From: Hyphomonas sp.
Lineage (GTDB): Bacteria > Pseudomonadota > Alphaproteobacteria > Caulobacterales > Hyphomonadaceae
Assembly (NCBI GenBank): GCA_017792365.1
Contig: CP051229.1
Location: 2,728,001 to 2,792,000 of the forward strand
Length of the DNA: 64,000 nt
Direction: 5' to 3'
Positions 57,019 to 64,000 of this stretch are shown in pieces. The position numbers were made by a program, and so were the translations under genes. The notes below the pieces were generated by a model, which searched no databases, had not been told where the DNA came from, and saw nothing but the letters and a program-made list of their open reading frames with translations. Within the stretch, counting starts at the first letter, position 1. Every line of letters begins with the position of its first letter.

Positions 57019-57777
57019 TCAAGCCGGAAAGTCCAGGGTCCACGTGGTTGCGCCGATGATGTCGTCAAATCCCATCGCGGCAAGACGCGGACCGGACAGC
57101 GTGTTGGCGTCGACCGCAGCGTAGCGATAGCCGCGTTGCCGGGCGAGGCTGAGCCGGTGATCGGTCATGGCGCGATAGACGCCGCGACTGCGGGCTTCCG
57201 GAACGACGCCGCCGCCGAGCAGGCCGCAGAAGGGCGCATCAGCCGGCGCCCACAGCTTGCAGGCCCCGATCGGCGTATCGCCGTCATAGGCGACAAAGCA
57301 GATGTTCTGCCTGCTGCGCAAAGCCTTGCGGATGTCCTCATCGCTCTCCTCCGGCCAGCCGCGCCCGAACGCCGCCCGGCTCGCCGTGATCCAGTCGCGG
57401 TATCCTCCAAGATCGGTCACCTCGACGATGCGGACATCGGACGCGTGCGGTGCGTGCGTCTCAAGATCGAGCACCATAAGGCGCTCCTGCGGGTGGCGGA
57501 CAAATCCGTGGGCGGCGAGGTGATCGGGCAGGCTTGCCGGCGCGTCCGACTCGTAGATGCGCCAGATGATTGGCATGCCCGGCTTGCGAATGCCGTTGAC
57601 CAGTCTGTGGATCACGCCGGGGGCGTCTTCCCCCTTTATGGTCCAGTACGAGACGAAGACGAAGCGCCCAATGCTCAGCACAAGTCCGTCTGTCTCGACA
57701 ATGCGCGTGTCTGCGTCTTCATCCGGGTGTTGCCGGACGGTGCGTGTGTAGAGATCGAAGACCGCAGCCTTGTCCAT
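57019..57777 (-). CDS. GNAT-family N-acetyltransferase
   Basis: 252 residues. The C-terminal half is a GNAT fold: DWITASRAAFGRGWPEESDE, NICFVAYDGDTPIGACKLWA, then the acetyl-CoA loop LGGGVVPEARSRGVYRAMTD (RxxGxY/G pattern) and RQRGYRYAAVDANTLSGPRL. The N-terminal half (residues 1-110) has no clear family. It sits directly upstream of nadD on the same strand with an eight-base or overlapping junction. Substrate unknown. Confidence 0.83.
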   Translation of the reverse strand: MDKAAVFDLYTRTVRQHPDEDADTRIVETDGLVLSIGRFVFVSYWTIKGEDAPGVIHRLVNGIRKPGMPIIWRIYESDAPASLPDHLAAHGFVRHPQERLMVLDLETHAPHASDVRIVEVTDLGGYRDWITASRAAFGRGWPEESDEDIRKALRSRQNICFVAYDGDTPIGACKLWAPADAPFCGLLGGGVVPEARSRGVYRAMTDHRLSLARQRGYRYAAVDANTLSGPRLAAMGFDDIIGATTWTLDFPA

Positions 57778-57829
57778 CGACTGCTTGTGCGGGGCGGCTG
57801 GCGGACTGTCCAGTAGGAACGTCGCTGGC

Positions 57830-58486
57830 CTACTGGTTCAGGACCATGGCGGGGAGCTGGTCGGGCGACAGGGCCATTGACCATGTGCCGCCAGCTTCGG
57901 TGACGATGCGTTCCCAATCCTCGAGAAGCTGGAAGTATTTGTCCGGGTTGGCGGGGTCGGTCTTGATGACGTTGGAGGCGACGACGTTGATGCCGGTGAG
58001 ATCAAGCGCCGAATTAGCCGTATTGCAGTCGGCCGCGAGGTCTTCGACCATGTCGGAGAACACGACAATGTGGCGCTCGCCTTCGGGGCGCTGGCGCAGC
58101 TCGAAGGCGGCCTGTGCGAGGGCGCCGTGGATGTCGGTGAACTGGGTCGGTTCGACGCTTTCGGAATAGGCCTGCAGGCGCGTGAACATCTCCCGCTTTG
58201 CCTGGGAGGCGCGCGACGGGGTCTCCGGCAGCAATTGCTGGGTGATGATCTCCTTCTCGGAGAACGAGCAGGACGAGATCTGCCCGACCCCGATCCAGTC
58301 GCCCGGTTGCAGGTCCGAGATCAGGAGCGAGGCCGAGCGCGCCGCCGTCGGTACGCTGGCGGCGTAGGTGCCGGATGCATCGAAGAGGACGAACACCGCC
58401 CGCGATGTGGATGTGACGAGATCGCAGGCGGAGGTAGCGGCCGTCATCATCGCGATGACGGCCAGGGATGCGGCTTTGCGGATCAT
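57830..58486 (-). CDS. VWA-like lipoprotein, function unknown
   Basis: 218 residues. Lipoprotein signal SLAVIAMMTAATSACDL (Cys about 21) anchors a VWA-like domain: RAVFVLFDASGTYAASV (a DxSxT-type metal site), GALAQAAFELRQRPEGERHI and IVVFSDMVEDLAADC, with GINVVASNVIK later. The start overlaps the upstream membrane-protein gene as ATGA, so the two are coupled and probably work together. Not recognised as a named family. Confidence 0.78.
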   Translation of the reverse strand: MIRKAASLAVIAMMTAATSACDLVTSTSRAVFVLFDASGTYAASVPTAARSASLLISDLQPGDWIGVGQISSCSFSEKEIITQQLLPETPSRASQAKREMFTRLQAYSESVEPTQFTDIHGALAQAAFELRQRPEGERHIVVFSDMVEDLAADCNTANSALDLTGINVVASNVIKTDPANPDKYFQLLEDWERIVTEAGGTWSMALSPDQLPAMVLNQ

Positions 58487-60323
58487 GATGCTTTCTGCAG
58501 CTCCGGCTCGAGCAGGTCTGCGAGATCGTCGTCATCCTGCTTCGACTGTTTCTTCTGCCTGCGCTGGGCCTTCTGCTCGGCGCGGGATTGCCGTTCGGCG
58601 CGCTGGTCCGCCTCGCGCGCTTCAAGCTCGCGCGCCTTGACGTCCATCTTGGCCTTGCGTTTGGCCTCGGCTTCTTCGGGCGAGCTGTGCGGCGGCAGGG
58701 CGAAGAAGACCTCGCCGATCGCCTTGGTGACCGAGCCGAAGATGACCAGCACCAGCGACCAGACGATGTGCACCAGGAAGACCGAGTTTCGCACGATGGT
58801 TTCCAGCGGCAGGGCGGCGGTCGCCAGGAGCCACGGGATCAGGCCGGCGAGAAGGATCTGCGCCATCGTGATCGTCGACATGCCTCCGCCGGGCGCCGAG
58901 GTCGACGGGAAGAGGCCCGGTATGAGGCTGACGGCGCACAGACCCGCAACGCAGGTTGCAGCAACCGCAAGGCCGATGAACTGGCCGGCCCTCCCGAGCT
59001 TTTCGCCCATCACGGCGACTGCGCCCATCGCGAGGAGGGCGAGAAGGCCGAGGCCGCTGACGATCAGCGGCGACGGGCCGACCACGGCCGGAGCCGCAGC
59101 TTCCTCGGTCGCGACGACGGCGCCTTCATCAGGTGCAGCGACAGCGCCGGTCTCGGCGCCTTCCGGAACGACGACTGGCGGCGGCGCGGTCTGGACCGCT
59201 TCGGCCGGCGTGTTGAACGCGGTGATCGCCATCGCGCGGGTTTCCTGCCCGCCTCGATGATGCCCTCACGCACGGTGGCGAGCATGATCTCCAGCGCGCA
59301 GAACACGGTGAGGAAGACGAAGGCGACCCAGAACATGATGCGGCGCGAGGTTTCCGACATGGTCGAGAAGTTCGGGATCAGGCGTGTGAACCCGGCGGCG
59401 TCCATCAGGACGACGCCCGCGACGAATTCGAGGAAGATGACGATCAGCGCCGCGAAGGTGGGCAGGCCGATGCCGCCGATCTTTGCGCCTTCGCCGACGA
59501 TCTCGGCCATGGGGCGCTGGATCAGGAAGAAGTTGAGGAAGACGCCCGACAGCGCGATCGCCGTGATGAAGGTGGCGATCAGGAGCGGGATGACGATCGA
59601 CTGGCGCCCGGCGGCGGCCATGCGGCGGTCCGGGTTGGTGTGAATTGCATCCTCGAACTCGACATAGGCGTCCGAGACGCGCTTGGCGTTGGCGTCGAAC
59701 TTGGCGTGGATTTCCTGGAGGCGCTTGGCGTCGCGCGCAACGCGCGGCGCTTCGGCCTTGAGCGTCACGAGCTGCGGCCTGACCGCGGCCATCTGCTCCT
59801 TCATCGACACGGCGACGGCGCGGGCGGCGCTGCGCTCGGCCTTGTGGGAGTTTTCGAGCCCCTTGTCGCGAATGGCCTTCACCGCGTCCTGCACCGGACG
59901 TTCGGCGAGGTCGTCGATGTTGACCGAGGAGAGGCGTTCAGCGGCCAGCTCAATCGTGGTGGCGCTCTTTTCGAGCTTGCCGATGATCGGGCCGGTTTCG
60001 CCGGGCAGCTTCTCCGCCTGGACGCGCACGCCATGGGACATCGCCATCAGGCGGTCCTGGTATTCTTCGGCGCGATACGAGGCGATGCGCTCGTTGACCT
60101 CCTCGCGGACCTTGCGGCCCTGGTCGAGCAGCCACACGCCCATCGAATGGATCGGACCGCGCAGCAGCCAGAGGATCGCGAGCGCGAGCACGACGGCGCC
60201 GATGATCGCAATCAGGAGCGGCGTTCCGTAGGGAATGCCGAGGAACGAGCCGTCAGCGGCGGATTGGCCAAGGACGGATTGTGCAGGATCGCCGCCCGCA
60301 CCCGGAAATTCTGTTTCTTCCAC
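58483..60323 (-). CDS. Eight-helix membrane protein with two coiled coils (one frameshift), function unknown
   Basis: 613 residues after restoring one base near 59248-59250 (joint EGIIEAGQETRAMAITAFNT). Start GTG 60323 has AGGAA five bases upstream; an ATG at 60395 is possible. Layout: TM1 (LLIAIIGAVVLALAILWLL), a cytoplasm- or periplasm-facing coiled coil of about 200 residues, then TM2-TM4 (VIPLLIATFITAIALSGVFL; TFAALIVIFLEFVAGVVLM; MFWVAFVFLTVFCALEIML). A Pro/Ala/Glu linker, four more helices (LIVSGLGLLALLAMGAVAV onward) and a charged tail (KRKAKMDVKARELEAREADQ) ending acidic complete it. Operon with the VWA lipoprotein. Confidence 0.78.
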
Positions 60324-60526
60324 GATCTTCCTGCAAGCTGAGTCAGTTTCGGCCCAATGCCCTAACCCAACAGCACCCAATATCGTTGTCATCACTGGAT
60401 GCGGGCGACTATGAGGCGCCGCAAATTACATTATGGATAGGGACCAGCTGAGTCGCTTCGGACAAGCGCCGGCGCCTCCGCCATGGCGCGCCATGCAGAA
60501 CAGGAAAGTGTCGTGAAGTCCGCGTA

Positions 60527-60913
60527 CTAGCGGCGCGGGACGTGTGTGCGCAGGTGCGCGATCAGCCGCTGCATCGCGCGCTGCATGACCGGCAGGAATT
60601 GCCGCGTCGAATGTGCAGGCTCGAGATCGAGCCCGTGCTGCAGGCGGGATGGCGTGTTGCGGATGATGAAAGGCGCGCAGCTTGCGCGGGGGTCGTGGGG
60701 GTGCATCTCCGGGGTTGGAGGCGCTGCCGGGGGTGGCGCGCTCGCATCGCTGACCGGCTGCACGGGGCAGGCGATAGCGAAGACGGGCGGCGTCGGCCGG
60801 GGCGCGGGGATGAGCGCAAGCATCGCAACGACGAGCGCCAGCCAGGCCAGCCATAGCTGGCGCAACCGGTGGACCCGGGCGTTCCAATTAGCCTGTCGAA
60901 GTGCTTGCTGCAT
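60527..60913 (-). CDS. Small one-helix protein, function unknown
   Basis: 128 residues from ATG 60913. Basic N terminus (QANWNARVHRLRQLW), one hydrophobic segment (LAWLALVVAMLALIPAP), then a Pro-rich stretch (ASAPPPAAPPTPEMHPHD) and a basic C terminus (QRLIAHLRTHVPRR). Divergent from arsR. The longer frame to 61009 crosses the arsR promoter and is unlikely. Overlapping rightward frames exist, so coding is only moderately supported. The 60324-60526 gap beyond it shows no gene. Confidence 0.45.
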   Translation of the reverse strand: MQQALRQANWNARVHRLRQLWLAWLALVVAMLALIPAPRPTPPVFAIACPVQPVSDASAPPPAAPPTPEMHPHDPRASCAPFIIRNTPSRLQHGLDLEPAHSTRQFLPVMQRAMQRLIAHLRTHVPRR

Positions 60914-61002
60914 GGGGGCAGTATCGGCCCGCCCGGATGCGTGTTGGATAGATCCGACTGAGCGCGCGCCGCTATCCCGGGAAATGTCCGAGCGCAGGAC
61001 GG

Positions 61003-61039
61003 TTGACATTGTTCGATACTACGGGAAAAACCGTAGTAT
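61003..61039 (+). promoter_or_regulatory. arsR promoter with perfect operator, leaderless start
   Basis: TTGACA (61003-61008) is a consensus -35. A perfect inverted repeat ATACTACGG-N6-CCGTAGTAT (61016-61024 and 61031-61039) covers the -10 region and the start codon. The -35 spacing places transcription start at about 61038, the A of the arsR ATG, so the message is predicted to be leaderless. The -10 is a poor match (AAAAAC). Confidence 0.72.
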
Positions 61040-61409
61040 GAATGATGACGCCGCCATCGCCAGCCTGTCTGCGATCGCCCACGCCACGCGGCTTGGCGCG
61101 TTCAGGCTTCTGGTCAAGGCGGGACCTGACGGCGTGCCGGCCGGGGAGATTGCGCGCACGCTGGGCGTTCCGCCGACAACCATGTCGACCCATCTGTCCA
61201 TACTGACCAATGCGGGATTGATCGAACCGCGTCGGGAGTCGCGGACGGTTTATTACAGCCTGCGCACGCCGGAGGTGAGCGCCCTGTTCGATTTCCTGAT
61301 GGAGGATTGTTGCCAGGGTCGTCCCGAGCTGTGCGGCGCCTTTGTTGGGGCCGGGGCATGCAATCCTCCGAAGCCCAAGCCGAAACGCAGGACGCCCGCA
61401 ACTAGATGA
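61038..61409 (+). CDS. arsR: ArsR-family arsenite-responsive repressor
   Basis: 123-residue winged-helix metalloregulator. Helix-turn-helix region GEIARTLGVPPTTMSTHLSI; wing RESRTVYYSLRTPEVSALF. The metal site appears to be C-terminal: EDCCQGRPELCG (Cys 91, 92 and 99), like the Acidithiobacillus ArsR arrangement rather than the E. coli DNA-helix site. The operator overlaps its own start, so it is autorepressed. The ACR3 gene begins within its stop (ATGA). Confidence 0.92.
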   Translation: MNDDAAIASLSAIAHATRLGAFRLLVKAGPDGVPAGEIARTLGVPPTTMSTHLSILTNAGLIEPRRESRTVYYSLRTPEVSALFDFLMEDCCQGRPELCGAFVGAGACNPPKPKPKRRTPATR

Positions 61410-62497
61410 CCACCGAAACCAGACCAAACATGCCGCTCTTCGAGCGCTTCCTGACCGTGTGGGTCGGGCTGGCGATCGTCGTGGGCGTCGCGCTCGGGCA
61501 GGCGTTTCCGGACGGGTTCGCGATGATCGCTTCGGCGGAGGTCGCAAGCGTCAACCTGCCGGTCGCGGTGCTGATCTGGCTGATGATCATCCCGATGCTG
61601 ATGAAGATCGACTTCCGCGCACTAGGCGGTGTGACGAAGCACTGGCGCGGCATCGGCGTGACGTTGTTCGTGAACTGGGCGGTCAAACCGTTCACGATGG
61701 CGCTGCTGGGCTGGGTCTTCATTGGCTGGCTGTTCCGCCCGCTGCTGCCAGGCGGCCAGATCGACAGCTATATTGCGGGGCTGATCCTGCTCGGCGCTGC
61801 GCCATGTACAGCGATGGTGTTTGTGTGGAGCAACCTGACCCGCGGCGAGCCGCATTTCACGCTGAGCCAGGTTGCGCTGAACGACGCTGTCATGGTGGTG
61901 GCGTTTGCGCCGATTGTTGGCCTGCTGCTCGGGATCTCGGCCATCGTCGTGCCGTGGAACACGCTGCTGATCTCGGTCGCGCTCTACATCATCGTGCCGG
62001 TGATCCTTTCGCAGATCGCGCGCGCGTGGCTGCTGAAGGGCGGCCCCGCACGGCTCGAACGGGCGCTTGCAGGCATTCAGCCTTTGTCGGTGATCGCGCT
62101 TCTGGCGACACTTATTCTGCTGTTTGCGTTTCAGGGTGAACAGATACTGACGCAGCCGCTGATCATCTTGCTGTTGGCCGCGCCGATCGCATTGCAGACC
62201 TACTTCATTTTCGGCCTCGGCTATCTTCTGAACCGCGTCACCGGAGAAGCCCACTGCATCGCCGGGCCCTCGGCGCTGATCGGGGCCAGCAATTTCTTCG
62301 AGCTGGCGGTTGCCGCAGCAATCAGCCTTTTCGGCCTGAATTCCGGCGCTGCGCTTGCGACCGTCGTCGGCGTGCTGATCGAAGTGCCGGTCATGCTCAC
62401 GCTGGTGGCGATCGTGAACCGGTCGAAGACCTGGTATGAAGCCTCAGGATCGGTCCGTCGCCTCGCTGGTGAAGGCGAGCGCCAAGCGCCTCAGTAG
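61406..62497 (+). CDS. Arsenite efflux transporter ACR3
   Basis: 363 residues, ten transmembrane helices. ACR3 signatures: LIWLMIIPMLMKIDFRALGG; the conserved Cys in LLGAAPCTAMVFVWSNLTRG; GEAHCIAGPSALIGASNFFE. Exports arsenite using the proton-motive force in the family. Four-base overlap with arsR makes this a two-gene resistance operon; no arsC is linked, so arsenite (or antimonite) rather than arsenate is the likely direct threat. Confidence 0.95.
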   Translation: MTTETRPNMPLFERFLTVWVGLAIVVGVALGQAFPDGFAMIASAEVASVNLPVAVLIWLMIIPMLMKIDFRALGGVTKHWRGIGVTLFVNWAVKPFTMALLGWVFIGWLFRPLLPGGQIDSYIAGLILLGAAPCTAMVFVWSNLTRGEPHFTLSQVALNDAVMVVAFAPIVGLLLGISAIVVPWNTLLISVALYIIVPVILSQIARAWLLKGGPARLERALAGIQPLSVIALLATLILLFAFQGEQILTQPLIILLLAAPIALQTYFIFGLGYLLNRVTGEAHCIAGPSALIGASNFFELAVAAAISLFGLNSGAALATVVGVLIEVPVMLTLVAIVNRSKTWYEASGSVRRLAGEGERQAPQ

Positions 62498-62515
62498 CCG
62501 CTGTCGCGTAAGGGA

Positions 62516-63805
62516 TCAGGCCCGCGTCTGGCCGGCGCCGCGGACCTGGTACTTGAAGATCGTGAGCTGTTCGGCGCCGACCGGGCCGCGGGCGTGGATG
62601 CGGCCGGTGGCGATGCCGATCTCGGCGCCCATGCCAAACTCGCCGCCGTCGGCGAACTGGGTCGAGGCGTTGTGCATGACGATGGCGCTGTCGACTTCGG
62701 CGAGGAAACGCTGCGCGGCGTCATCGTCCTCGGTGATGATCGATTCCGTGTGCTGCGAGCCGTACTTCGCGATGTGCGCCATCGCGCCGTCGAGATCGTC
62801 GACCACGGCGACGGACAGGATCGGCGCGAGATATTCGGTGGTCCAGTCTTCCTCTTTGGCGGGGATCATGGCGTGGATCTCGCGGGCGCGATCATCGCCG
62901 CGCAGCTCGCATCCCTTGGCTTCGAGCACGGCGGCGACCTTGGGCAGGAAGCGGGCGGCGATGGACTTGTCGACGAGGAGCGTTTCGGCCGAGCCGCAGA
63001 TGCCGGTGCGGCGCAGCTTGGAGTTGACGACGAGCTCGATCGCTTTTTCTTCGTTGGCGCTTGAATGGACGTAGACGTGGCAGAGACCTTCGAGGTGTCC
63101 GATCACGGGCACGCGCGCTTCTTCCTGTACACGGCCGACGAGGCCTTTGCCGCCGCGCGGGACGACGACATCGACCATGCCCTCAAGCCCGGTGAGGATC
63201 ATGCCGACGGCGGCGCGGTCGCGGGTAGGCACAAGCTGGATGCCGTCGGCGGGGAGGCCGGCGTCTTCAAGGCCCTGCCGCAGGCAGTCCGCGATGGCTT
63301 TGGATGAGTGGAGGCTTTCCGATCCGCCGCGCAGAATGGCGGCGTTGGCGGCGCGGATGCACAGGGCGCCGGCGTCGGCGGTAACGTTGGGGCGGCTCTC
63401 ATAGATGATCGCGATGACGCCGAGGGGGCCGCGCACGCGCGAGATTTCGAGCCCGTTCGGCTGGGTCCACTTCGCGATGACGTCGCCGACGGGATCGGGC
63501 AGCGCCGCGACAGCTTCGAGGCCTTCGGCGACGCCTTCGATGCGCGCATCCGTCAGCTCCAGCCGGTCGAGCATGGCGTCCGACAGGCCTTTCTCGCGCC
63601 CGTACGCCATGTCCTTTTCATTGGCTTCGAGGATCGCGGCGCGGTTCGTCCGCAGACGTTCGGCCATCGCCTTGAGTGCCTTGGTGCGCGCGTCCGGGCC
63701 GGCCTTGGCGAGCTGGGCTGAGGCGGCGCGGGCGCGGCGGCCCATGACGAGCATCTCAGCCGCGAGGGCGGCGTCGGATGAGGAGAGGGGAGCGGCGAGG
63801 GTCAT
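62516..63805 (-). CDS. proA: Glutamate-5-semialdehyde dehydrogenase ProA
   Basis: Second proline-biosynthesis step. 429 residues. Cofactor region [20 protein letters not shown] and [20 protein letters not shown]; catalytic Cys in [39 protein letters not shown] and C-terminal [20 protein letters not shown] are diagnostic. It lies just before nadD in many relatives; here about 5.5 kb of other genes separates them. proB begins 60 bases upstream. Confidence 0.97.
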   Translation of the reverse strand: MTLAAPLSSSDAALAAEMLVMGRRARAASAQLAKAGPDARTKALKAMAERLRTNRAAILEANEKDMAYGREKGLSDAMLDRLELTDARIEGVAEGLEAVAALPDPVGDVIAKWTQPNGLEISRVRGPLGVIAIIYESRPNVTADAGALCIRAANAAILRGGSESLHSSKAIADCLRQGLEDAGLPADGIQLVPTRDRAAVGMILTGLEGMVDVVVPRGGKGLVGRVQEEARVPVIGHLEGLCHVYVHSSANEEKAIELVVNSKLRRTGICGSAETLLVDKSIAARFLPKVAAVLEAKGCELRGDDRAREIHAMIPAKEEDWTTEYLAPILSVAVVDDLDGAMAHIAKYGSQHTESIITEDDDAAQRFLAEVDSAIVMHNASTQFADGGEFGMGAEIGIATGRIHARGPVGAEQLTIFKYQVRGAGQTRA

Positions 63806-63865
63806 GACAGGGTGGTCCGGATGTTAGCACGGTAGACGAATAACGCACGAGGCGAGGGCGAGGCC

Positions 63866-64000
63866 TCACGGTTCGGCGAGCACCAGGTCGTCGCGGTGGA
63901 TGAGGGCCGGGCGACCGCGAAAGCCGAGGATGGATTCGATGTCGGCGGATTTTGCGCCGATGAGGCGGACGGCGTCCTCGGCAGAATAAGAGCAGATGCC
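63866..64000 (-). CDS. proB: Glutamate 5-kinase ProB (C-terminal end only)
   Basis: The last 44 codons are visible: GICSYSAEDAVRLIGAKSAD and IESILGFRGRPALIHRDDLV followed by LAEP and TGA. This is the C-terminal end of the PUA domain of ProB (GYRGRAALIHRDDMVL-like). First proline-biosynthesis enzyme; the rest lies beyond the right edge. Adjacent to proA on the same strand, the conserved pair. Confidence 0.85.
   Translation of the reverse strand, partial: GICSYSAEDAVRLIGAKSADIESILGFRGRPALIHRDDLVLAEP

Noticed and set aside
60914-61009. Longer N terminus for the small gene divergent from arsR
   Set aside because: It would cross the arsR -35 region and has no ribosome site.

Overview
The window is GC-rich, gene-dense DNA from an alphaproteobacterium, most likely Caulobacterales/Maricaulales-like (Hyphomonadaceae or Maricaulaceae). 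The evidence is a CckA hybrid histidine kinase next to flagellar export genes, CtrA-type TTAA boxes in front of flagellar operons, alphaproteobacterial MotE and DUF6468-type genes in a fliL-fliM operon, the purL/bolA/grxD neighbourhood and TonB-dependent receptors. No 16S rRNA is present, so genus cannot be fixed. I see no rRNA, tRNA, CRISPR array, prophage or insertion sequence.

Layout. (1) 1-21.4 kb is a flagellar and cell-cycle block: flgF-flgG-flgA leftward; fliL-fliM-DUF6468-motE and a large periplasmic repeat protein rightward; ttcA; fliO-fliP leftward; flgB-flgC-fliE rightward; then a TadE-TadE-TadG trio and a Pro/Ala-rich membrane protein that interrupt the flagellar series; then fliQ-fliR-flhB and cckA. 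(2) 21.4-28.7 kb is housekeeping: a DUF4399 lipoprotein, recA, alaS, icd and a TrmJ-like methyltransferase. (3) 28.8-36.5 kb holds a TonB-dependent receptor, a BlaI/M56-peptidase sensor pair, rpsD with a clear terminator, a PPK2 polyphosphate kinase and two small exported proteins that share an inverted repeat. (4) 36.5-44.2 kb is mostly leftward: rimO, a glutathione transferase, grxD, an aldo/keto reductase, bolA, a DUF4142 protein, purL and an RluF-like pseudouridine synthase. (5) 44.2-49.6 kb is mixed: a CHRD lipoprotein, a TauD-type dioxygenase, a cytochrome c/Vgb-propeller fusion, a Ca/Na antiporter and an enoyl-CoA hydratase. (6) 49.6-64 kb carries the usual alphaproteobacterial cell-envelope/NAD/proline string (cinA, ctpA, envC, rlmH, rsfS, nadD, proA, proB). 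It is interrupted by a second TonB receptor, a GNAT enzyme, an undescribed VWA-lipoprotein/multi-pass membrane protein pair and an arsR-ACR3 arsenite efflux operon.

Sequence quality matters here. At least twelve genes, including the essential alaS and the housekeeping recA and purL, are interrupted by one- or two-base indels, mostly at short homopolymers or GC repeats. When corrected, every interrupted gene becomes one full-length family member whose length divides exactly by three. I therefore read these as assembly or sequencing errors rather than true pseudogenes and annotate each as one CDS spanning its fragments.

The most novel-looking items are: the VWA lipoprotein plus eight-helix coiled-coil membrane protein operon (57.8-60.3 kb); a TadG whose VWA domain carries two inserted phage-tail-like NHG modules; a 1162-residue periplasmic protein coupled to motE; a FliM with about 50 acidic residues ahead of its CheY-binding motif; and a shared TATYG-AAAAA-CRATA repeat before two exported-protein genes.
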